From contig OW799234.1 in NCBI GenBank assembly GCA_941918925.1, forward strand, positions 109,303,884 through 109,367,883: a DNA stretch of 64,000 nt, given 5' to 3'. Made by a program: the position numbers and the translations under genes. Numbering within the stretch: position 1 is the first letter of the stretch; each line of letters opens with the position of its first letter. A model generated the notes under the pieces. That model worked only from the letters and a program-made list of their open reading frames with translations. It was not told the origin of the DNA and made no database searches. The stretch is from Phyto melanocephala. Taxonomy: Eukaryota; Arthropoda; Insecta; Diptera; Rhinophoridae. Shown piece after piece: positions 46,715 to 57,328 of the stretch.

Positions 46715-47470
46715 ATACCCACAAAACTCCTCTTTGTTATCCAGAAGCTGGAAATAAAAATTCTTGTTTATTAATATTAGGAAAAAACGTGGAAATATTT
46801 GTATTTTTGTGTTTAAAACTTAGTTTTAAACTGATTTGTCGGTTTATCGGCAAAGATTTCTTAGACTGGGTCTTGTTATTTGGTGACTTTAGTGTTTTTA
46901 AAAATTAATTATTAAATAAGTTATTTAATATATTAAGAAATAACACATTTTTATATAAAAATTATTATTATTTTATTCCGATATTTCGCTACCACATTGG
47001 GAAGCTTCTTTAGGGAAAGTTTTTACAATTAACACGAATTTAGATTTAAAAGGTATATATTTTTTGTTTTAAAACTATTTTTCCTATAATTTTGCCGATT
47101 ACTTAGTAATGAATTTGTCCAATCTTCTTAGCGATTATCCCTAGAGGCATTGGAGATTTAAAAATAGTAACAAAATGTCTGTAAAGTGTCATATGGTTGA
47201 CAAATTTTAATTTTTGTGGTAAAAATAGGGAAGAAAAACAGCGATTTCTTTTTTCCTAATATCTCAGAAAGTTATAGAGCGATTGTATTAGATTTCACTG
47301 GCACTTCATTACCAGATATTTTCAAAAGACTTATATCACATACAGGTCTGTGTAAGATGGGAGCATCTAAAATTTGATTTCACACAAGGACATTGCTCAT
47401 CGACTCCGTTATTTATATGTTTTATATGACAAAGTTAATAAACCCTTCGCACCACATTAAAAGGGTATTA
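46715..47470 (+). mobile_element. Worn family A relative
   Basis: TTTTTATACCCACAAAACTCC near the left and ACCCTTCGCACCACATTAAAAGGGTAT near the right. Interior segments (CTATAATTTTGCCGATTAC, AATTTTTGTGGTAAAAATAG, ATCTCAGAAAGTTATAGAG) recur in diverged form at 53540-53710. No tetramer run remains. Confidence 0.45.
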
Positions 47471-47526
47471 AGAAGGTTGTTTTTGTTTTAAACATTTCTA
47501 TAAATAAGGATCTATAAGTACTGGAA

Positions 47527-48033
47527 TCTGATATATAAAATTCTCAAATCGTGGTGTTTGTGATTAATCTCCTCCGAAATGGCTCGACCGATTTTAATGA
47601 AATTTTGTGTGCATAACGGGTACGTCTAAAAATCGGTCAACATCTATTTTGTATACCCTTCAACGCCACGCCTTTTTTACGCCCCGTCAGGTGGCCATAC
47701 TGCTGGATAGATCTTTTTAAATAATTTAAATAAGGATACTTTTTTTACCACGCCTACTTTAACGCCCACTTTTTTGATTATGTACTTGCATCGATTAAGT
47801 TTTTACTACTTTTTTTTAAATTGAACACAATTTATAGTCAGTCCAATAGCTAATGCAGAAATAAACGTTTGCGAATCGGTCAACATCTTTTTTCATACTC
47901 CTAAATATTTAGCGTGACGCACCCCAAGGCACAATTTTTGCCTATATATTTCCTAGAAATAATTTATATGGCAAAACAACATTTTATATAATTTTAAAAG
48001 ACATTATGTGGAGGGTTGCGAATATTTATTTAA
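47527..48033 (+). mobile_element. Second Helitron type, worn
   Basis: Starts TCTGATATATAAAATTCTCA, followed by CTCCTCCGAAATGGCTCGACCGATTTTAATGAAATTTTGTGTG, wording typical of insect Helitron 5' regions. The 3' end GGTTGCGAATATTTATTTAAG corresponds to CGTTGCGAATATTTTGCTAG at 55858-55878, with the CTAG mutated. The ACGCCCACTTTTTTGATTA interior recalls family B but is otherwise different. Confidence 0.55.
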
Positions 48034-48994
48034 GAACTTCCTTAAGTAACAACAGACGTAACTTATAAATTGTTACGTTAAAAACATTTTTTCTATAACA
48101 ACAACTGAACTAAGATTAATTGAAAAAATATATATAATAATTGTATAGATACTTTTCTAATAATAACGAAAATTTTTCTTAGAGGGCAAGTCAAATCTAT
48201 TTTACATCAAGCGGCCGTGTTTGTTGGGTATCTTGTATGATGTTTGAATTCTTGCACTCTTGTGTGTATTTGTATGTGAGTGTTTTATTTGCCTCTAAAT
48301 ACCATAGGGAATTTTTCAGTGGCATCGACAAATATAAAAAGAGCAACGTAAAAAAGCAGTTTTTTAGTGTTTTTTTTAATTTAACACAAAAATTTTCCAA
48401 TTAACTTATAAGTTTTTTGCAGTAATTTTTTTTATTTATACTTGGCTTAAGCCGGGAAGATAAATTAGTTGTTAGAAAAATAAATTTTAAGTTGTTATAC
48501 AACATTTCATATAGAACTGAAAAGATCAACATTTCAACTTTGTTAAAACATTTGCGGCATCGTTGGTACATACCAAAGGTCAAAAGGAGGAGTATGAGAG
48601 GAAAAGTCGAAGGAAAAAAAATACTGCTAATAAACCACATTAACAGAAATATTTGTGTTAAGTTTCTTGCGGTAAAAAAATATTTGTGTTTGCACATAAT
48701 TTTACTCATATATATTTTTCCAAAGGAATAACGATGTAAGTTAATTTGTTAATTTTTATTAAACAAATATATTTTTAGTTAGATATGTAATTTTAATAAT
48801 ATCCCAGCAAAATAACACATTACAAAATAATGAGTTAAAAGTACTAGAAAACAATTCTTCATTAATAAAAATTTGGCAACACGGCGATGTAATTGAAGGC
48901 AAGTACTTATCACGCTCGCTTACAAATAGGAACTCGTATAAATGCTTATTATGGTCTCTTATGAATTGGAATTTAAATAAGTACTTACTTATAA
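48034..48994. other. AT-rich stretch, no feature
   Basis: No gene supported. Opposed open frames at 48401-48731 overlap each other and have no motif. Confidence 0.45.
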
Positions 48995-50596
48995 CCCTAG
49001 CTCTGGCACTATTTACATATGTAAATATATCGATTTTAAAAACGTAATAACTTATATATTTGTGATTCGATCTCGACTATTTTTAGACTCAGTGACTAAT
49101 TTTTTATGTTTTATGGAAAAATAGGGAAAAATGTTTAAAAAAGTTAAATTTAGATCCATTTTTAGACATTTTCTTGAAATTTCTTTATTATGTGGCATTA
49201 TTTACATTTGCAAATATGTTAAAATTACTTTTTTATTTATATGTAGTTCAATTTATTTTTTCAGTGGAAAGAAAAATAGTAAGCGAATAAAAAAATATTT
49301 AATTTTTTAGGCATTGGTTGCACTTTCTTGGGACTTTGCTATGCTCAATGCAAACAGGTTTTTTACATAGACCGCATGCTTTTCGAGTGGACCGCTTTCT
49401 TTTATTGTTCTCTCGATAACATATGTAGCAAGCGCCCCTTACTTTTGAACGTCCACGGTCGTCTTCATCTGGAACAAAATCTTTAGCTGAGTCCCTAATT
49501 GGCGATTCTATAGGAACACCCATTGTGCATTCGATTGCATTCTTTGTTGGAAAGTATGATAGGATTAGCGGAATTTGTCCTCTTGGCTTACACGACTGCT
49601 CTCCTAATTCTTAAAGAAACAGACGACGACCATCTATTAGTGTAGTAAATTTTATTGCAAAAGCATATATGTATATCTAGAATATTATAAAAAAGTGCAA
49701 GAAGCCAACGGTTTGTTTTCCGTTTCGTCGAAAATTCCGTTAACATGTGGTCCATTACATCAACCTCTCCTTTTGTTTGGTTATAAAACAATATGATATT
49801 TCACACGGCATTGTGGACAGCAAATTAACGGCCTTTTTTTTGTGAACAAATTGTTTTCACTATATCCGAAGATAGTTGAATATTCAGCTCGTTGCGAAGA
49901 TGGTTTAAAATTGGAGGGCAAATATGGGTTATTTTATTTATTGTTCCAACCATTCTGTAAGTGTATTAGCTAAAGAAAGGCTTGTAAAAAAGTTGTCACA
50001 GGTAACATTTCTCCCAGAGTTTTTATATGGTTTAACCAAGTCTTTAACAACTTTCACCCTGATTTTTCTCTCTATCGTTACCCAATTTGCCAGTATATAT
50101 TTTCCCAGTAAGTGGGTAGTACGATTTTGCATCACATACCCACCACAACTTTATACCGTATTTAGCCGGTTTAGAAGGAATATATCCGGTAAATTTTGTG
50201 CGGCCTCTGAAAGGCAAAAGCTGTTCGTCCACTGCCAAATTTTCGCTTGACCTGTAGTTTTGTTGCAAATTTGCATTCAGCATTTGAAACAGTTCAGAAA
50301 TTGGTGCTGCTTTGTCTGTTATAGATCTCTAATTTCTCGTAATTTGCTGATCAAACGGAATAAATCTTGAAATTTCTTAAAAGCTTTTTGAAGATATGGT
50401 TGCTCGATACAACCAAGCCTTTCGCTGTTGGAATGATGAGATCCCATTGTAATTAGTATCCCAAAGTTTGCACTAAGTTGTTCCCCAGAAATATCCTCTT
50501 TTTTAATATGTCACGAAAAACACTTGAGAGAAAAAATATTTACGAATGTAAATAGTGCCAGAATTCGAAGAAAAAAATTGGTTCTAAAGCTAGGGT
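48995..50596 (-). mobile_element. piggyBac-family element, both ends present
   Basis: The left end is CCCTAGCTCTGGCACTATTT and the right end CTAGGG (complement CCCTAGCTTTAGAACC); TTAA follows on the right (50597-50600) and ATAA precedes on the left, one change from the TTAA target of this family. Subterminal repeats of TGGCA(C/T)TATTTACAT..G.AAATAT lie at 49004, 49193 and inverted at about 50540. At 1.6 kb it is shorter than the usual 2.3-2.5 kb of intact elements: the 5' third of the transposase and one end spacer have been lost. Confidence 0.8.
49310..50480 (-). pseudogene. piggyBac transposase relic
   Basis: The minus strand, in order, reads DKAAPISELFQMLNANL, then AVDEQLLPFRGRTKFTGYIP (first catalytic Asp), SKPAKYGIKLWWVCDAKS and LTGKIYTGKLG. 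After a frame change comes NVTCDNFFTSLSLA (second Asp). After a decayed stretch come FYNQTKGEVDVMDHMLTEFS (third Asp) and KRKTNRWLLALFYNI. The C-terminal Cys-rich domain is CYIC, CGLCKKPVCIEHSKVPRKC and NQC. All three Asp blocks remain, but in three frames with stops near NQGESC and LTEWLEQ. The N-terminal region before about 50480 is absent or unreadable. Confidence 0.88.
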
Positions 50597-50600
50597 TAAA

Positions 50601-51010
50601 GTAACATATTAATACTTGATTTTAATAACATACTTAAATAACCCATTACTGTTATGGACTTACAGGAATCGTTAGGTTCTTCTAAGGACGAAAATTTGGT
50701 AAGATTATTCAGCAATACGTTAATTGAAAATATAACAATCAGCTGTTGTCAAAGTCATTATTACTTATACCCTAAGCGTGTTAAACGAATTGAAAACTAT
50801 AAAAAATATAAAAAAGTTATGTATATGAATGGTTTCAAGCAAATGTCGCAGTAAGAAATTGTATTGTGTGTGTATCCAAGCAAATGTCTGATAATAAGTT
50901 TTTACATATCACTTTATAAATTCAGTCATTACTAAAATATTCTTAGTAAGACAGACTATATGTAACAGTCATTGAAAGGTATGTTGTTTCGTAAAAGCAA
51001 GTCATTACCT
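50601..51010. other. No feature recognised
   Basis: AT-rich. The 66-codon open frame at 50654-50854 has no motif. Confidence 0.45.
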
Positions 51011-51180
51011 AAAATAATTCATTTGACATTTTGTTTTCTTTCACTTCCATTTTTGATTTTGTAGCTTGAAAAATTCTAGTTTTTGCTGGGATATTAAATA
51101 CTGCAATAACTTTTAAAGTAATTTGTTTGACATTTTGTTTTCTTTCACTTCCATTTTTAATTTCGTAGCTTGAAGAATTC
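51011..51180. repeat. Direct duplication, 104-bp period
   Basis: The segment at 51023-51076 (TTGACATTTTGTTTTCTTTC and on) is repeated at 51127-51180 with about three differences, and the preceding AAAATAATTC/AAAGTAATTT also repeats, giving a unit of 104 bases. Not part of any element I recognise. Confidence 0.85.
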
Positions 51181-52930
51181 TTTTTAGTTAGAAAAAATAC
51201 ACTCATATGTAGATCAAATCATCAAAGCGTATGATTATTTGTTAACATTTCATTTGCGAACATTTAACTTGGCTTGTTGTTTTTATTTTTGTTGCACTTT
51301 TTGTTAAGGTTCCCTTGTAAAAGCACTGCTGATTTTCAGGGAACTTATCTGACAGCTTGTCATTTACTTTGGTTGCCATTGTCTGGATTATTAATGGTTT
51401 TTAATTGAAATGCAAATCTGCCACGGTTTATAAAACTGATGATGATGATGATTGTATTTGTATTCCGCAAAATTGGAAAGAAAGTTGGTTCGCTAATATT
51501 ACTATTATGTAACGTACTTGTGTGTGATGGTTAGAATTAGTTTCGTAATTGTAATATTATATGACATTCAGAAAAAAATTTAAGAAATACTTATTTTGCA
51601 AAAATACCTAGTGCACAGCGTTACGGGTTAATTAATTTATTTTACCGTTATTTTATGTACACACCAAGGTGAATGGATATAGAAACTATACTAAAGTAAC
51701 TCTTTTTTAATACCGAAACAAAAACCGCATACTCAATTCTGCAAAAACACTTGAAATCAAGGCAAGAATAAATAAATTTGGACAATCGCAGTTCGGAGCT
51801 TTAAAAGAGGAGGAGGTAGTGTTTTACATTTGAAATAAATGGGAGAAGCAATAAGATTATTTTTGTTGTTAATGAAAAGTTGAAGTTTAAAATAAGTTAA
51901 AAAAACAAACAGTTGAGAAATGAAGATCTGATGTATAAGTTTGCCTTGAACTATTGCTCGATACTTTTGTATATATTTCATTTGTATTTTATTGTAGTTT
52001 CTTTTAAATATAATTTATAGAAATTTACTTTAGAAACTGAGAGTCACTTTCTGCAATATGAATTTTAAATTTTTCTGATTTCTATGGTTTCACTTAAAGT
52101 CTTTCTAATCCTTTTAAATGTTTCGTTATATTTTGGTAAAAGATTTATTGATAGTGTTTCAAAGTCGTCTGGCCACCTAAAGTTCTTTGACTGATATATT
52201 TTATTAAACAAGCTTCATATTTATATTACATTTGAACTTTTGTATTTATTTTATTTTAATTTATAAAGGCTTTTAGTTCAATGCGACAATAACAGAATTC
52301 CTCGAAAAAATTATCAGCAGTCTTTTTTATCCGAAACACAAATATAGTGTGTAAATAACAACTTTTTGACTAATTTTTTTAAATAAATTTTTAAAATTGA
52401 TTTCACTTCCTACATTAATTATAGCATTTCCTTAATATTTATTTGCAAATAACAAAAAAAAAAAACAATAAATAATAATTAAAACAAAACGCAACAATAT
52501 ATGAGGTTGGCATCAGGGTACAGTGTAATTACATATAGATTTTCCTAAATAACAAATGTAAAAAAATTATTGTTTATATCCAGTTGATGAAACTTAAACA
52601 CAATATTCAACAAAATGAGCCGAATAAAGCACTTTATTTACTTCTAGTCGTCTAAGTGAGTTAATAATTTATTGAAAAAATTAAATATACAAACTCGTAT
52701 TTTGCATACTAATTTTCTCATTATAAATATTGGAATATTTAAGTGTTAGAGGTCTCTCTTACCCTCATGGTATGTAGTATTTTTTTTTACGTTGAACTTA
52801 TTTTTTTGTATTAAAGCACGAGCAAGTCAATGAATAGGTCGGTTAGGCAAAGATTAATCAGAAAGTAATATTTTTAAATTAAATTAATGACCAATACATG
52901 TATTTATGTGTGAGTAACTTTATTTATAAA
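51181..52930. other. AT-rich stretch, no feature
   Basis: No gene, repeat or element end recognised over 1.7 kb. Confidence 0.5.
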
Positions 52931-53925
52931 ACAAGTAAGAATGCTTTATTCGGCCTTATCGAAGCTTATAATACCCTCCACCATAATGTATCAGGTAAAG
53001 TGATTAGATTTAATTGTGTAAGCCATTTTGCTTTATTATTATCTAGTAACTGTATTCTAGTAATCAAGCCCTTTGAATTGACATACATATTGATGGGTTA
53101 AGAAAAAGAAAATTATCCACCATTTTTTTTATGACTTAATGTTGGATTTTTACTTCTATAGCGTTTACTGTATTCGACTGGTCCAGCCCTTTCATTTAAT
53201 ACCCATAATATAGGGGTTGAAGGAGGCGTAGACGTAATTACTTTCTTGTGTTCTAGTGGCCAAGTCCTTTCGTTTGATACCAATATCGAGGGGTAGATTC
53301 TACTTATATTTAAATTAATAGTATTCCTTTCATTTTGCTACTCTAGCCCTTTCTTTTGATATCTAATAATTTTTCTCTATTGTCAAGAAGCAGACAAAAA
53401 TCGATTTTACTTTTTAAATTTTCAGTTTTTTTTGGAGACTTTAGTTTTGCGTAGGTGTCTTTAGTACTTCCAAAAATTAGGTAGGAGTTTTAAAAAAATT
53501 ATATATTTAAAAAAAATTATATATTTTTTCAAAATAATTTTTGCCTATAACTTTGTCGGTTAGTATCCGATTTATAGAAATCTTTTTAAAAATATTCCCG
53601 AATAGTAACAAATGTTTGTATAAATTAAACTAGGGAAGACAAATGTTAATTTTTGTGGCCAAAAAAATATGGGTATAACTTATTTCAGAGAGTTGTAGTT
53701 ATGAGTGCTGTATAGAAATTAGCGATTTGTTCCTGTTTATTTTAAAAGTTGACTTAAACCAACACACGAACAAACGGTTAGACGGACATGGCTTAATCGA
53801 CTACCTCATAAGCTTTCACAAAAATACATATGTACTTTTTGGGGTCAGAAATGAATATTGTGGAAAATACAAACTGAATGACAAAGCCATACTCTTGGTA
53901 CCACAGGTTAAGGGCATAAATAAAA
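52931..53925 (-). mobile_element. Worn family A element
   Basis: Starts AACAAGTAAGAATGCTTTATTCGGC (palindrome end, mutated to CGGCCTTATCG), with TATAATACCCTCCACC. The interior has two or three copies of CC(C/A)(A/G)...CCCTTTC.TTTGATACC. The right side has ACGGTTAGACGGACATGGC, TACTTTTTGGGGTCAGAAATG and AACTGAATGACAAAGCC. The interior shares wording with 46715-47470 and 63535-63610. Confidence 0.6.
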
Positions 53926-54772
53926 ATATAATTGTGAGAGTATTTACATAATATGAGTTCACTTAAACAAAGACATTAAGTACAAAAGCCTTATGCACAC
54001 AGAGGTGAACTAACTGATTGCTGAACACCAACAAGTGGATGTGGTTGCTGCAAACAAAATCATTCTAAGCGTTGAAGAACATTTTGAACATAATTGCTTT
54101 GTTTATCATTAATATTGCCGCACTTGAGTTCAAAGGATTGTAGTGTGATTTTTAAAAGTCCATTACATCCACAAGGTATCAGTGTTTGGTATAGACATCA
54201 TCGAAAACAGTGGCTGGCACTGGTGTTCGTTGTAGTGAAATGGTAATGGAGATTTTCCTGCCAAAATTGAAAGTAAATGACATGTAGTTCCAACAGTAGG
54301 ACTTCAGTTAATAAAACCCTTTATTTAAAATATTTGTTACTAAAAACCGACAATACTCATAATTGTTGGCATATAATCAGATAAAAGCTATAATAACTTC
54401 ACATACAATCTAATTCTTTTTATAGCTTATGTCGCTTCATAAAAATTAAATTGCTTTAGTCTTTTAAACGTTAATTAATTTATTAGTTGAAATCACATAT
54501 TTGCATGCTGAAATCACATATTTGTATATCTGCTTAACTAAAAGTGATACAGATTAACTTCAAACGGTATTGTAATTTGGGTCTGGGATTTTTTTGAATT
54601 TGAAAACGAGTAAAAACTTTATTGTGTTAGTTTTAAACCCTATTTAACTTCCAAACATATGAACAGAAGGCAAAAATAAGGTGCATTGGTAAATCCGCCA
54701 AAAATTTTTTAAGAATTTCGGACCTTCCTTCAAATGGTTTAGGGATAAAAATTGCCCATAGTCTTGATACTT
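53926..54772. other. No feature recognised
   Basis: AT-rich with a slightly less AT-rich part at 53980-54270 that matches nothing I know. Confidence 0.4.
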
Positions 54773-54965
54773 TTTATACACTTCACTTGTGGTGACGAGG
54801 GTATTTAAAGCTTTTTCATTTCGCTTGTAATTTCTACAATATTTACTTTCAACGCCATAACGTTTGTATACTTATTTTGAAATCTTATGTATAGGAGAGT
54901 TGATTAAGCAATATCCATCTGTCCGTCTGTCAATCTGTCCGTCTGTTGGATGAACTGAACTTTTA
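54773..54965 (+). mobile_element. Family A2 end scrap
   Basis: TTTTATACACTTCACTTGTGGTGACGAGGGTAT, then TCATTTCGCTTGTAATTTCTACAAT and a GTCCGTCTGTCAATCTGTCCGTCTG run. Truncated after GTTGGATGAA. Confidence 0.6.
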
Positions 54966-55094
54966 GAACACCCAACATGTAACACAACATGTAAATTACT
55001 CTGAGATATAAGGAAATAAATGCGACTGTCTCTGTTTTTCCTCATATTTTTACCATAAACATTTTTCAGCTTAAGAATAATTTATATACATTCA

Positions 55095-55648
55095 TATACA
55101 TTTAGGTTCCCAACAATATCATTATATAAGGATAAATTCAAAACAGTTTTGCCAGTTTTTGGTTTTTACAAATTGCAAATTTTGATATATGTCTTTAAAA
55201 TTGTACACAATATTGGTCATCACACTATTCGGTTTACAAGGAATCAAAAGTCACACAATACAAGGAATAACAGCAATTTGTCAGTAGCAAGGTGTAGGTT
55301 GGAAACAACCAAACAAAGAATTGAATATATGGGTAGTTGTGAGTTTAATAACTTACCTCAATACTTGAAAATGATAAATAGAATTTCAATATTTAAGAAA
55401 TCTTTGAAAAATTATTTATTTCAAAATTTAGAAGAACTTCTGATGTAAAATAGTTTTGATATCAAAATGTATTAATATGATGCAAATTTTATTTTATTTT
55501 TTTTCTCTTTTTTGAATACTGATAATCATAACTAATATGTAATTTTTACCAACTCGCCTCAATAATGCCTATAAGGCGCTGAGGCAACAAAAATGTACTG
55601 GATTATTGGAAAATAAATAAAAACTAAAAATTAAAAAAAAAAAAAAAA
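55095..55648 (+). pseudogene. LINE 3' end with C-terminal coding and A-tail
   Basis: The open frame at 55149-55448 reads PVFGFYKLQILIYVFKIVHN, then RFTRNQKSHNTRNNSN, RLETTKQRIEYMGSCEFNNL and a final INRISIFKKSLKNYLF. This is the pattern of the C-terminal tail after the reverse transcriptase in many insect LINEs (KLQ...Y..H.......R..RSHNTRN....R......Q......G...FN.LP...K......FK..LK..L). After a short 3' untranslated region with CTCGCCTCAATAATGCC and TATAAGGCGCTGAGGC it ends in an A-rich tail (55620-55648). The tail segment is intact over 99 codons, and a worn sister end lies at 43480. The 5' part is truncated. Confidence 0.72.
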
Positions 55649-55878
55649 TATATCTCTTCGTGAAAATTGCACACAAATCGGTTATTCATTGGCAAAACTA
55701 TAGGCAGAAATATTTTTTTTTATGTAAAGATTCTTTTTAAATATTAAGCTATTAAGTCGCTAAATTAATTTTTGGACACGTTAAATACACCAAAATACAC
55801 ACCATAGTCTTGAAAAAAAATTTAAGCGTTGAATAAGTAAGAAGAACTGTGCTAGCAACGTTGCGAATATTTTGCTAG
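55649..55878 (+). mobile_element. Helitron 3' end, second type
   Basis: Ends GCAACGTTGC, a perfect palindrome that can form the terminal hairpin, then GAATATTTTGCTAG with the terminal CTAG at 55875-55878. Upstream are GTGAAAATTGCACACAAATCGG and GGCAAAACTATAGGCAGAAA. The 5' part is missing or was replaced at the LINE tail. Same 3' end family as 47527-48033. Confidence 0.6.
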
Positions 55879-57328
55879 TATTTTTATATACAAATGTAGT
55901 TACATAGTTGTCAATCCTTCGTATTTTAAAGTCTATAATTGTAAAACAGATGCTCATTATATTGTAAACCTTATGTTTAAATAAACTTTGTTTACTTTAT
56001 CGCTTCTGTAAAAACACTAAAAAACTCATGAAAATATAATTACTATAAGAACTTCATCATATTCCGTAAAATATATAATTGCTGTCTTATATTTTAGAAA
56101 TGCTTCCGTGGAATTGGGATGGAAACTTCAATATTTGAATATTTCTTGACCTACTTTTTACAACACATATATTACACCTATCGTTCTATTTTCTCTAAGT
56201 GTAAATTCTCCCGATTTGCAAAAAGCAATGAATATGCATTAACATAAATTATGCTTGAACATTTGTTTGCTTTTCGTTCGTGCAACAATAAACAGGAAAT
56301 GAATGAAAAAAAAAAAAAACAAAAATTCAAACAAGAACATCTAAAATGAAATGGTCAGAAATTTCCAATGAAACATTCATCAAGTAAAAGTGCACCACTG
56401 CTTTGCTTTTAATATCGTAAGAACTGCATAATGGAGTACGCATTATTTAGAGGGAAAATCGAACAAATGGATACAATAATTGCAAAAGAAATGAAAATAC
56501 GCACTTGCATTCGTTAGAAAAGCAAATGATTGGGAAATGCTAACAATGGCAAAGTACAATCATTTTTGTAAACATGTCCAATCGAGCATATTTAATATAT
56601 CGTTACGATTTTCTAACAAGTCACGTTGCGAGAATTTTAACAGCTGCCATGAAAACATATAAATGTTTAGGGAATTTTTACTTGTACGTTGAAATGAAAT
56701 CTTTGTTAATTCAATTCCACCTAGAAATTGTAAGAAATTTCTTCGAAAACATTTGGACTTGTAGGCGTAATACAAAACAATTATGTTCAAACAAACTTAT
56801 ACTCACTGTTCATATATAATGACTGTCATGTCGTCACAGTGTTTGTCAGTTTCAACTCAATATATCTTTGTCAATGTTGTTGTGGGTTGTAAAGTGTATT
56901 GAATTGTTGGATATGACATGCTGTTCACAATTATTAAGAAGAACAATAAAATTGATAAATAAATTAACACAAGTCAAAATCGACAAAGATGATGATGGTG
57001 ATGATAAAACATGTTGTTGTGAATGACGACAACAACTTTTAAAATAGTTACAAAATCCAAAATTACAGTATCGAGCCACTTAGTAGTTGCGAAACATGTT
57101 TGTATACATTTAAATGATTATAGATAGGAACAGGCTTGTCATTAAAAATAATGTTCCTGACATTTAACAAGACTGTAACTTCATTTGAAAAGTTTTCTAT
57201 CTTAAATAAGGCGTGTTATTTCTTGCTTTCTAATACATAGTGTAAAGATATCTTGAGTACATATTTCTGTAATTGTTTTTGAATTCTTAAGCTTTCAATT
57301 TTTCATATTTCAACTCATTTTTAATATT
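55879..57328. other. AT-rich stretch, no feature
   Basis: No gene supported. Opposed overlapping open frames at 56560-56819 lack motifs. A short GAT-rich run near 56988-57005. Confidence 0.45.

Noticed and set aside
56560..56819. Opposed overlapping frames of 76 and 81 codons
   Set aside because: Neither has a recognisable domain, splice context or codon bias; likely chance.
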